Shown: one piece after another, positions 22,950-34,427 of the stretch | Position numbering within the stretch: position 1 is the first letter of the stretch | Layout: every line of letters starts with the position of its first letter | Source: Quillaja saponaria | Taxonomy: Eukaryota; Streptophyta; Magnoliopsida; Fabales; Quillajaceae | Length of the DNA: 64,000 bases | Assembly (NCBI GenBank): GCA_029379385.1 | Contig: CM055611.1 | Location: 12,036,062-12,100,061, forward strand | Direction: 5' to 3' | Made by a program: the position numbers and the translations under genes | The notes under the pieces: generated by a model | Told to the model about the DNA's origin: nothing | The model's input: only the letters and a program-made list of their open reading frames with translations | The model's database searches: none

Positions 22950-24620
22950 TTACTTGGGCACATCAAATCTTTCCACAAGTCAAGGTAGAGATTGAACATC
23001 TTCTCAATGCCAAGTTCATTCGAACGGCCAGGTAGGTTAAATGGCTTTCTAATATAGCTCCTCATGTTATTAAGAAAAACAACAAAGTTAGAATCTGAAT
23101 TGACTTTAGGAACTTTAATAATGCTACATCTAAAGATGAATACTATAGGAAAATAGCTAATATGCTAATAGATTTGCCTTATGGTCATGATAGTTTGTCT
23201 TTTATGGATAAATATTCAGGGTATAATCAAATATACATACCAGAAGAGGATACAAATATAACTGTACTAAGATGGCCTGATTCTGTATGAACTTTTAAGT
23301 GGGTCGTAATGCCTTTTGACCTTAAAAAATGTTAGGGCTACTTATCTGCGAGCTCTGAATTCTATTTTGTACGATATGATTGGTGGTATAGTTGAAGTTT
23401 ATATCAATGATATAATGATGATTAAATCAATCATGCAAAGTCATCTAGATGATTTACATCATACTGTTGAGAGGATGCGGCTAGATAAATTGAAATTGAA
23501 CCATTTAGGGTTTCTTCTAGAAATTTTCGTAGTCTCATGGTTCACTAAAGAGACATTGAGGTGGACAAAAGCAAAACAAAAGTGATAATTAACGTTGAAT
23601 CGCCTAAGAATAAGAAAGAACAACATCGTTATCTCGGCCAAATTAATTTCTTACGTCGTATCATATGTGTACAGGCAAAACTCAGTCTTTCTTCTTGTTA
23701 CTAAAATTATGATCAGATGAAGAGTTCTGGTGGGAAGCACCTCATCAACACGCATTTAAGGACTTGAAAAGATACATAACTGATCCGCTAGTGTTGATAT
23801 CCCCAAGAAAATGTAAGCTGTTAAAGCTGTATATTGCAGCATCTGAAGTTTCGGTGGCAGCCCTGTTTGCACAAAATAATATTGTTGGGTTTGAACAAGC
23901 TTATCTATTATTTAAGCCGTTTTTTCGAATGATGTAGAAATGGGATGTAAGGCAATGTAAAAATTGTGGTTAACTTTGCACTTTGCATGTATTAACTTAT
24001 GCCATTACTTTTTGTTTGTATTGGTTTATTTAATTTGTAAAACTGATATTGTGAAACTTATGTTAAATAAACTATTGTTGACAAATAAAATAGATCATTG
24101 GAAAATTGCCTTTTCTGAGTTTAACTTCGTTTATACCTCCCAAAAATTTGTTGAAGGCCAAGCTCTGGTCAAATTTTTAGCAGATCACATGTCTTGATGT
24201 AACGAATGATATGACTGAACTTTTATGGGTCGAAAATAGATAGTCAAGCTGGGGCAGGAATAAGTATCACTTCTCCCATTGGTGTAGTTACCTAGTTTTC
24301 TTTTCAATTAAATTTTACATGTTCAAATAATAAGAATGGATATAAAGATTTGATTATTGGCTTGAAAATTTTAATACAATTATGGGAGCAAAAATGTGTA
24401 TAATTAATGTGATTTTCAGTAAGTGATTAATTAAGTTAAAAATATTTACTAAGTTAATCACCATATCTTGTGGATTATCTTGAAGTTGTTCTAACTTTGT
24501 TGAGCCGTTTTATGGTTTCAGTGATTGAATATGCACCGCAACGAAAAAAATACCGAACCCAATATACTATGGCTCAATTAGTCTCTGGCTTAACATTCAT
24601 TAGTAGTGTTTCAGACTAAA
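22950..24620 (+). pseudogene. Tat-type Ty3/Gypsy RT, RNase H and second RNase H remnant
   Basis: Reverse transcriptase is readable from about 22985: VEIEHLLNAKFIR, DFRNFNNA, SFMDKYSGYNQI, MPFDLKN. The catalytic YVDD position reads YINDI at about 23400, so one aspartate is lost. RNase H follows: AALFAQ at 23857-23875, and near 24100-24190 SEFNFVYTSQK then EGQALVKFLADH. From about 24205 a second RNase H-like block appears (SQAGAGISITSP at about 24242-24275, IIGLKILIQLWE, IEYAPQRK, AQLVSGL). A second, archaeal-type RNase H after the first is a known mark of the Tat/Ogre lineage. Many stops and shifts make it non-functional. It is distinct from the chromovirus at 3-12 kb. Confidence 0.7.
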
Positions 24621-25642
24621 CTGTGTTACTCAGGAAATGAGCTAAGCTTTCAATATTTGTCGTTCAACACAAGTCGATGCATTGCCTATTGACTTGGGAG
24701 CAATAGAGGACTTGAGAAATAAGATTATGTTTTAATGAAATAAAAAAATTAATGAGATAATTTCTTGGGTAATTAATATATATATATATATTAAATATAA
24801 TTAACAAAAATATATTTTGGTATTAGAGTAGATTATCTTCTTCATCTTTATATTTTTTATATTTTATATTTTTTTTCTTTTTTGATTTTAGAATAATCAA
24901 ACTATTTGTTTAAGTTCATTTTTCAGATAATTGAAAAAAACACAAAATTGGAATGAGTAAAATTAAATTTAACAATAAAAATTCTAAAATATAAATCTAA
25001 ATTCTTAGCATTTTTTTACTACCAAATATTGATTTGGAATAATTAAATTTCATATGATCTCATGAACAAATAAATTTAAATCAATAGACTTCAAATAATG
25101 ATATTTCAAATTGATGAATTTGAAATGTATTAATATCAAATTCCTAGATTTCAAATCTCTTATCCAACCAACATCTAAAAGGTAAACCATTTCAGGAATT
25201 TGTACACTTCACCACTTATTTGTTACTTTCTCAAGTCTGAGGAATTTCTCATTTTCGAACTTAGAAATAATGAGAACATAAACGTATTTAAATTCGAGTA
25301 TCGATCCGCAGAGTATTTGTAGCCCAAAACCAATAGAAAGCTATTAAAGAATTGACAAATGTGTAAAATGGGCGAGAATATTCAAGTCTTAAACCAATTT
25401 CATCATCTTCATTATTGATGAATTAATTAATTGCATTTGCATAGATTAATTTCAGTTGACTAAAAATAAATAGAAAAGGAAAAAAAAGTAGAATAAGTGA
25501 AGAGGCAGTCAAGATGTCTAAGAGATTGAGGGTCTACAATAACTGGCTAACGTGCTTAAGTGGAGAAGAAAAGAACCAATTTCGCCAATGCATCTTATAA
25601 AGCACATTATGGTTAACCAAAATCAGAAACAACCCAATAAAG
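24621..25642. other. AT-rich spacer 3' of ALG8
   Basis: No gene or clear repeat was recognised. A TA microsatellite lies at about 24778-24790. The last 150 bp probably contain the ALG8 3' UTR (minus strand). Confidence 0.4.
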
Positions 25643-28600
25643 TTATAATTCAAGGGATCTAACAATTAACCTTAACTGCCAAATCCACGAGTACATAATC
25701 CCAAAAGCACAGTAAATGGAGATTAACATGAGGGGTACAAAAGGAAGCTTATCACCAAGTAGCAGAGGATGTAAAAATTGACCCCAAATCTCTACAGCTG
25801 CAAGACCTACTAGATAACTCTTCTCAACCCACCCAATGACAAATCCTCTTTTTTCGATAATAGCATTCGAACTACTATCTGGTCCTGAATTATCAACTCT
25901 TTTCTTTCTAGGTACGGTGGCTGTTGCTGCTGCTGCTGCAGTCTCGAAAAATTGTGCAGAGAAACCTAACCACATCAAAATGGAGTGCAATAGTAGCAAA
26001 AGAACTTTGATGGGATACTCTTGCGTCTCAAATAGAAGCGGGAAAAGTGAGTAACACGACACTGCATTGCAAATGTAGGAACCATGTTAAACTGTGTTCA
26101 TAAGGATTGTAAAGGAAATGAGTAAAGATGGGAAAAGTACTTAGTGTTACAGTTTTTAGCCTTGCGCAATCCTAATTACTCCCAAAGATGCAATTTTGCA
26201 TCTACTCATGTTTGGCATCTGAGATGGTTCAGTTGCCTCATTAAACAAATGCAGAATGTAATGATTCATGGTAAAAAACAGCCAGATCAGTTGTGCAAAA
26301 TCTAATTGTTCCTACGGTGGAAAACCTTTTGACCCCATTGCATAATTGTTAAGGCCAAATTTGTATACCACCTTTCTCTCTCTCTCCCTCAATCTTGAAG
26401 TTTTGACCCTATTGCAGAACTGTTGAGGCCTATTTGTATTCAGAAAAAAATATATATTTGCAGATCTACTTTGGTATTTCACGAGAAGCAGATTTCTGTT
26501 TCTGATGTTGAGGGTTGAAAGACCTAAGAGTGGCTGGATCTTCAGGTTGGTTTACTGGAATGGTAGGCAATATACATCATGTTCAGAAAGTTGTTTGAAG
26601 AGTAGTGTGATGCCTGCATCGCAGGCCCACTTTCCCCGTCAGGTATTATCCAATTTGTCCTACTTAGCCTCAGGAGCTTGTTCTTGTAAAGGCCCATCTG
26701 ACCTCCTCAAAACACATCTGACAAGAAGGGAAGGTGGCCACTTATATTCTCGTGAGGTCTAGTGAGGCCAAAGCAGACAATATACGTGGAAGCTGGGCCC
26801 ATAACACTTTGGAAGAGAAAGGTGGAGTATCATTTAGGAGTATAGAGAAGGAAAAATTGAGAATTGTAAGGAACTGCTTTCTGGTAGCTAGCATTTATAT
26901 TGCAGAAAAGGTGACTAAAGAAGAGGGAGAGCACAAGGTAAATGCATAAGCATTCCATTGTCAAATATTGAAAAAAATTTGTTGAGAAGAATGACACAGG
27001 ATTTTCAAAAACAATAGACTGCAGGAATAACAAAATTCCAGGTCCCTATAACTCATTAAATAGCTGTTGAAAGCTAATTTAAACATAGAGAACTAATATA
27101 CTGACATTCAGGATATAAAACTTGTCCCGGTCAATCATCAAGCCCTATATAGGGCTCCATATGTTAGGAACCCTTAGTTTGTTAATCCAAGCTGAAAAGA
27201 TAATTTTACTGTAGTCATGCAATTACACTAGTGTAGTAAAAAGCACAAAATGCGCTCATGTAGCAGCAGCAGAAGCACTTCTTTGTGTCCCGAGCAAGGC
27301 GCCTTCAGTCACAAAATAGCAAACACACGAACAAAGCAACACACCATTAATTTAAACACAAACACTTTGGTGCACAGTTGCAGATATATGTATTCAAAAA
27401 GTAGCCTAGTAGCTCTTTAAAAACCTTAGTGGGAGAACTGAAGCATACCTATTGATAGCAAGAAGTAATGCCTTGCCTCCCCCAAACTTTGCACCGCAAC
27501 AATGGCAAGGGGTATGACAAAATGCAGTGATGCCTTCTCATGAACATGCCACCCAAAAAGAAAACCACAGGTGTAAGCATAGGCTACCCATCTAGTAATC
27601 ATCTTTGGCTGTGGTTTCCTCCAAGCCATTATAAGACAGGGAGATAAGGCGAGCAGGACCATGATTAAGGTTGTAAAGGGCATGATCTGCCATTCAGACA
27701 AGAAAGATATGAACACTTAATTGAAACTTAATTAATTAAGATAGTAAAAGGAGAAGTGGTCAACATAAATCCATCACAAAAAATCGACCCATCCCCTAAG
27801 AAGATGAATGGAAACAACCAGTTTACAGTGGATAATGTGCAACCAAGTTATGTCACATTAATATTTGACAATGCTGACTGTGAACTCTAAATTAAATTAA
27901 GTTGGTCACATAAGTTACCCACTTTCTTCCGAATTACTGGCCATGTGTTCACATTTATGCTCAAAAGAATTGAACCCTGAAGTTGGGCGGATGCTATTTT
28001 GCACAATCTTAAAAAGTGCCAGACATGACCACATTCTTGACATATTATCTACTTTACTTAACCTACATGATTTGGCCAGACTGCCTGAAATTTAGCATTT
28101 GATTCTCCCAAACTCTCTAGGACATGCTGTCAAATTTCAACTTTGAGGTGGTAACAATCCCATATCCAAACAAACAGAGCCCAAACAACTAAAATATTAT
28201 AGTCAATTATTTGCCCAGTCAAATTTTAGTAAACAGCTTCTACTAAAGTCATTACAACAGTACATCTTGATCGAGTTTTACATAGACATTTACCTGAGGT
28301 AGTACTGAAAAAGGTGAAGAATCCCCTACTAGACCACCAGTGAATGAAGCTGCTGGCGCCTGGATTTCAAACCCAAGTTGTCTGAGCAAGAAAGCAAGCA
28401 CCTTATCTGACAGAATATAAAAGACCCAAAAATTCGGAGCCCAATATGCATGGCAAAGTCCCCTGCCAAATGGAAACATGCGGCTGATGACTTGTTCTAT
28501 CTGCAAGTTTCAATTTGAACATGAATAACCATAATGAGTAAACAATGTCAAACAGTAATTGATGGCTTTTATCCTGTTTATCAAGCAATAACGTATGAAC

Positions 28601-29957
28601 CCTTCTTTTATAATGGAAGCTAAACATGAGAGCCCTGTAACCTAATTGGCTAACTTACCCCACAAAATCAAAGAAATATAGGACTAGAAATCCACCCTAA
28701 TCAGCCTCTCTATTGGCTAAGCATGGAACAGTCGTTGGAAAAAGAAATTATAGATATGATAGGCGTAGTTAACATAGGTAGTACGGCAAAAGGCCATGCA
28801 TATGACACAATACACAAATTGTATGTCGTATAAACATTAATATTAGAAGCTTGTCAGTTACTGTTTAAAACCTGCAATGATTTAATTCTTTTCAAAAACA
28901 CACACACACACAGAACACAAGAAGTCAAGTCCTTCTTATCTTGATCAAAATGACCATAAAATGAAAGTGTGAAGGTTTGAAAAATTCCAGAAACAAAGAC
29001 TGAAACTTGATCTCATTTTAAAGGCTTAAAAACAAATTTTTGTTTTTCAACATAAGAAATTAAGGATGTTCGAGGATTCTTAAAAATCTAACTCAAGGTT
29101 AAAGTTTAAACAAGGTTTATCTACATTGTAGCACATAGGAGTGACAATATGGCCAAAGATTAATACTGATACAAACTGACAAATTAAGTAAAGTTAATTA
29201 CCTGCCCATGGTAGAGAAATGGCCCATAAGCCACTGCAAAAACTACAACAACTGCCGCTCCCATAATCAAAAGCCGACTGAAGCCTCTCATGAATCCACC
29301 CCGACAATAGTGCCTAAACAAGTATACAAAATAAACCGGTGCTGCAACAGCAAACAAATGCTTCAAGCACAGAAGAATAGCAAAAGCAAACCCGCCCATC
29401 AAATCCTTCCCTTCCTCCAAGTAGGAAAGAGAAATCAACAAAATCCCAAGGAGAAACCCATTGTACTGAAAATGCACATGGTCCACGATAAGAAGCATTG
29501 GGGACCATATAACCAATACCCAGATCAAATTTTGCCTTCTCGAATCCAATTTCCTAGTCAATCTATGGATCCCATATAGAAGACACAAATCAGATAGTAT
29601 TACAGTGATTCTTTGAAAATAAATCACAGAGTTGGAGCTATAATTCAGACCCTTATGAAGATGTACGATTTGGGGGTCAATGAGGTGAGAGAAAACAGAG
29701 AGGAAACGTTCGAAGTAGGCAAATAATGGGGGATAGTCGAGGGTCCAAGGGCTTGTCTCATCGAAATACCACTGTGAAAGAGGGAGGGAATGGGTCAAAG
29801 CGAGCCAGTGACGATGTACCTCAAAGTCTGTGCTGCGGTAGGATGGAGCCAGAAGAAGTTTGATGCAGGAGGCTACCAAAAAGAACCACCACAATTGCCA
29901 GGTTGAACTAGGAAGAGATGAGCCATCATTGAGCTTTTGCTTCTTTTGTTCTTCCAT
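25643..29957 (-). CDS. ALG8: Dolichyl-P-Glc:Glc1Man9GlcNAc2-PP-dolichol alpha-1,3-glucosyltransferase
   Basis: Four exons on the minus strand: 29957-29202, 28500-28294, 27686-27449 and 26061-25643. All introns are GT-AG, and the product is about 539 residues, slightly above the roughly 500 usual for plant ALG8. The enzyme (family GT57, ALG6/ALG8) adds the second glucose to the lipid-linked oligosaccharide in the ER lumen before transfer to asparagines. Seen here: a short basic N-terminus, a first membrane segment (20-37), the luminal loop STDFEVHRHW (42-51) with the acidic residue expected of GT-C enzymes, DYPPLFAYFE (74-83), DHVHFQYNG (159-167), many hydrophobic spans, and in exons 2-3 GRGLCHAYWAPNFW and GFLFGWHVHEKA. 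The Met at 29957 is chosen because upstream in-frame residues are low-complexity and unlike the family. Exon 4 has an Ala-rich, polar insertion (ETAAAAATATV) that may be lineage-specific. No disabling change is seen. Confidence 0.93.
26540..26830 (+). mobile_element. TRIM-like or LTR-derived repeat inside ALG8 intron 3
   Basis: Within the 1.39-kb third intron lies a GC-richer block: GCAGGCCCACTTTCCCCGTC then AGGTATTATCC, CTTAGCCTCAGG, GGTGGCCACTTATATTCTCG and GGCCAAAGCAGACAATATAC. This phrase set is familiar from plant dispersed repeats of the small-LTR (TRIM-like) kind, but I cannot name the family or set exact ends. The open frame across it (26505-26762) has no domain. Splicing signals of the host gene lie outside it. 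Confidence 0.4.
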
Positions 29958-31079
29958 GGCGTAAGTGGAAACAAAGAGGGCGACAGAACGGTGAAGAGTA
30001 CGACCATGAGCATGAAAACAGTTGTCTATTTGGGAATTTAGGAGTTTGGAAGGAGAGAAGAGTAATATTTGTTTTAATAGGAAAATGTGAAGGGAATAAA
30101 TAATATATATATATATATATATATTATTAATTATAAAAGTGAGATCCTTTATGCTACTATTATACAATATAAATTTATTTAAAAAATATTTATCTTAGAA
30201 CTTAATAAGTATTAAACAATAATATCCCCTATTTTTGCACTTACTAACTTTCTCTTGCCTTTTTAATATACAAATATCTATATTTATATCTATATCTATA
30301 CTCTATATTTATATTTATATTTATACTATTTAAAAGTTATAATACTCTTATAGTGTTATCTGACTTTTTAATATAATTTTTAATTCAACTAAAATACTAA
30401 AAAGAGAATACTGTCTCATAAATTTTGACTTTTTTAAAATTAAAATTCTATCATTTATTAAAAATTACTCATTTTTTTCCTATAATTAAGAATAAAAAAT
30501 TATCAAGAAACAATTATAATTTTTTTTACATTATTTCTTTAAAAAAAATATTAAACATGTGCTTAAGAACATGTGTTGGGGCTTGTTATATTAAAAGCCA
30601 AGATACCTTTATGGTGTTTTCTGACTTTTTAATATAGTTTTTAATTTAAATATTATACTAAAAAGGATGATAGTATTCTCTGAAGATTTTATCTATTTTA
30701 AAATAAAATTCTATCATTTATTATAAATTACACACTTTTCTCCTATAATTAAGAAAAAAAATTAACAAGGAAACTAAAAACTCATGTATTGTTAACTTTA
30801 ATTAATCAATAATTTTTTTATGAAAAAAATCAACATCTTCTAAAACTTATCTCCACTCTATACAATAATTATAATATTTTTTTGCATTTAATCATAGGCA
30901 CATTTTTGTTTGAAAAATGAGGAGAAATGTTAGGGGAATATATAATATTATATAATTTTATGATATTATTTTATAATAAAAAAATTGGATATATTAGTCA
31001 TAATATGTAAAATTATAATGTATGGTTTTGAAGGATTTTGAGGAGTACATATATTTTCTATTATAGCTCTTTCCTTTTA
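29958..31079. other. ALG8 upstream region and AT-rich spacer
   Basis: The first 100 bp hold the ALG8 leader and core promoter on the minus strand. A TA microsatellite lies at about 30103-30124. Two direct copies of an approximately 190-bp unit follow at 30327-30515 and 30586-30776 (offset 261 bp), sharing CTGACTTTTTAATATA, TTCTATCATTTATTA and CCTATAATTAAGAA. The unit's start (ATTAAAAG..., then TTATGGTGTTTTCTGAC) resembles 5' ends of plant Helitrons. No gene is seen. Confidence 0.45.
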
Positions 31080-34000
31080 AAGACGGGGGGGAAGATATGA
31101 TTGAATCGTTAAAAGGTTGCATGGGACCTTGGCAAATTCGGATTGGATTTCTCTTCACACAGATGCTGCCATGATCACTTTGCCACAAATCAAATCCCAC
31201 CACAATCCTATTTTACTTGATACAATGGGGTGGAACACAAATATAGTTAATAGGCCTTTCAAGTTTGAAGCAATGTGGATTACTTATAATCTTATGAGTA
31301 CTCGTCAGGACAATAATATGCCTATGAATTCTATGCTTATTAATATTGTTGCTCCTTTGAAACAGTGGAACTTCCACACTTTTGAAAATCTAGTCATGAG
31401 AAAGAAGCGTACCATGGCATCCCATTGGCTTTGGAACATACTCCCAGTCATAACATGTCTCACTTGGAAGCTGAAGTCCATCAAGAGCTAATAAAAATCC
31501 TAAATCAGGAGGAGATTGCTTGGTTTCAAAAATCTCGAAGCAAGTGGATGTTGTATGGAGATCGCAATACGAAATTCTTCCATACCACAGCCAATAATAG
31601 GAGATGCAAGAATATTATTTTAATGCTTCAAGACAATGCTGGCCGGTGGGTGGAAGATCATGATAATCTCATAAATCTTGCTAGTGACTACTACCAAAAC
31701 CTTTTCAGGGAGAAGGTATGTAATTGGCCTAAGCTTGACACTGTGCACACCTTTCCAACTATCGCCTACATAATATGCATGACTGTGGATATTGACGATG
31801 ATGAAGTTAAAAAGCCTTGTTTTCCGTGCATCCCTTAAAAGCCCCAGGCCTGGATGGCTTCCAAGTTGTCTTTTTTCAATCTCAATGGGAGCTTGTAGTG
31901 CTGCGGTTTAACCTTTTTTTGAAAGCCTGTTTTTGGGATTCTAGCCTTTTAATTAGTGTCCAAAACAATTTTATTACAATTACTTCGAAGGTAGATCATC
32001 TTGTTAATATGACTCAGTTCTGTCCCATCAGTCCATGCAACGTTATTTACAAAAATGATTCCGAAGATTATGGTTGATAAGATGAAATCCATTATGTCTC
32101 AGGTTATTTCACTTAACCAGGTGAGCTTTGTCCCTGGAAGGCATATTCAAGACAACATTCATTACTTAAGAGCTACTCCACTCCATTCAAACCATGAAAG
32201 GTAAGTCTATTCATGATTATCAAAGTGGATCTTAAAAAAGCTTATGATAGATTGAATTGGAACTTTATGCGGGACACTTTGGCGAAGGCAGGGTTTGATT
32301 ACAAGCTGATTGAATTATGGACTGTGTTACGTCTACCCAATTCCAGCTTCTTTGGAATGGTTGTCCTACTAGTCCTTTTCATACCACAAGAGAAATCTGG
32401 TAAGAGGATCCTCTGTCCAATTAAATTTTTGTCCTATGCATGGACAGACCTGGATCATCTAATCGCTGAAAAAAGTTGCGAATAGAGCTTGGAAACCTAT
32501 AAGGTTAGGTAAAGATGGACCTCATGTTTCACATCTAATGTCTTTTGATGACCTTCTCTTCTTTGTAGAAGCTTCAAAGGATCAGGTAACAATGGTCAAG
32601 AAGATTCTTTTTGAATTTGGTGATGCCTCGGGTCAGAAGGTAAACATCAATAAGACAAGGTTCTTTTGTAGTAAAAGAGTAAAGATGGGAGTTAAAAACG
32701 ACATTGATGTGGCCACTGATTTGAAATCAACAGAACACCTTGGTTAAATATCTTGGTATTCCATTATATCATGGTCGAGTTATAAGAAGACATTTTCATC
32801 ATTTGGTTGATAAAGTTAAGGCTTGTCTAGCTAAGTGGAAAGTGCACTGCCTGTTCATGGCGCGTCGAGTCACCCCTGCCTAATCCGTCATGTAAGTTAT
32901 CCCTACTTATTCGATGCAATCTTCTGCTATCCTAAGTATGGTTTATGACCAACTTACGTAGATAAGTAGAAAATTTGCATTGGGTGGCATGGACAATCAA
33001 AAGAATGTTATATAGTTAGTTGAGACATCATGACCAGAAGTAAAAAGGGAGGAGCCTCCGATTGAAGGATCTTCATACTTTCAACCAAGCCTTCTTAATG
33101 AAGATAGGTCAGGGGGTACTAAATGATACTACTAGCCTTTGGTCTCAAGTTATTTGGGCAAAATATCTTAATAATAAAGATGCTTTTCAATCTCACAAAC
33201 CAAAAGCTTCTGATTTTTTTCTCTGGAAATTCCTTTGTAAATCTGGCCGGATCTTATGCATGGTAGTTGTTGGGTTATGAATGATGGAAAAGCAACACAC
33301 TTTTTAGTGATAATTGGATCCATGATTCAGGGCCTCTGCTTTGCTAGAACTCTAATGGGATTGGAATACAAGAAGAGAATTTGGGGGTACAAGACTTCGT
33401 GCATTGTAATGGAGAGTAGGATCGAGGAAAGCTTGAAGATGCTGTGCCTAATGAGGTCTGCAATAAGATTTTTATCATGCTTCCACCTTGTGCCAAGATG
33501 GGGATAAATGAGATTGCGTTGGGTTTTCTGCGAATGTTTTGTTCACCTCGAAATTGGCCTACCAGCTTCTGACTAACTATAATAGTATGGAAGCTAAGCT
33601 TTAAGATTACATTTGGGTTTGGGATGGTCCTTATAGTATATGTCTCTTTTTATGGAAGCTTTCATGAGGGATTTGCTCACAAACATGAAATGGGCTCGAT
33701 GGTTTGACAATTTCTTGCCTAATTGCATCAGGGTGTGCGGTGCATGAGGAGACAACTCTTCATGTTTTGAGGGATTGCTTTAGAGTTAGAAAGGTGCTGG
33801 GATATGCTTGATGCAGATAAGGCCGATTCTCAGTTCTATAGCCAAGACCTTGGTGAATGGCCAGTTAGCTTGGAATCTCTGCCCTACAAAGAACTGACAT
33901 GTGAACAATTGGTCTATTGTTTTTGGTATGACAGTTTGGTTAATTTGGTTTTGGAGAAATAAATCTTGTTTCGAGCCCCTCTTTTAGTTGTGCATGCCCA

Positions 34001-34427
34001 CTTAATAGAATGTTCAATTGCCTTAAAGGCCCTTAACTTAGTTTCTTCCACTGTGAAAAAGGTGAAATCCTTTATCAAGTGGTGTGAGCCACCTATGAGG
34101 TGGACCAAAGTCAATATCGATAGTGCTTCCAGAGGAAAACCCGGAATGACTAGTGTTGCTAGTATTATTCGGGATTGTGGAGGTGGATGGCAGTTTAGGC
34201 TTGGAAAAAGAATTGGGTGGTGTCGTTCCATTAAAGCTGAATTATGAGCTCTGGGACTAGGACTTTTAGCTGGTTCAAACAAGGGTCATATGAAAGTGAT
34301 TGTTGAATCAGATTCTCGGCTGGTGCTTTATCTAATCACAAAAGAGTCACTTGTCTTTAATGTCCATCAACCTCCAAATCCAGACATCTAAAGTATTGTG
34401 GCAAGAAATTAGAAAGAAAAAAAAAAA
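31080..34427 (+). pseudogene. 5'-truncated L1-type LINE, ORF2 remnant
   Basis: The order of remnants fits plant L1 ORF2. The last part of the endonuclease (GTLANSDWISLHTDAAMITL, then KSHHNPILL) is at 31117-31215. The pre-RT linker (EEIAWFQKSRSKWMLYGDRN, then TKFFH) is at 31510-31590. Reverse transcriptase runs 31817-32750: KAPGLDGF, VDLKKAYDRLNW, LMSFDDLLFF (the catalytic Y/FADD position now reads FDDLLF), and GQKVNINKT. The zinc-knuckle region starts near 33060 (LHTFNQAFLMKIGQGV). An RNase H domain lies at 34100-34350 (VNIDSASRGKPGM, then IKAEL and VIVESDSRLVL). There are many stops and shifts, and most of the endonuclease and all of ORF1 are missing. A poly-A tract at about 34416-34427 may be the 3' tail. 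Confidence 0.88.

Noticed and set aside
26505..26762. 85-codon frame inside ALG8 intron 3
   Set aside because: It overlaps a repeat-like block and does not resemble a known protein.
29208..29579. 123-codon plus-strand frame opposite ALG8 exon 1
   Set aside because: It is antisense to a clearly conserved coding exon and has no domain of its own.
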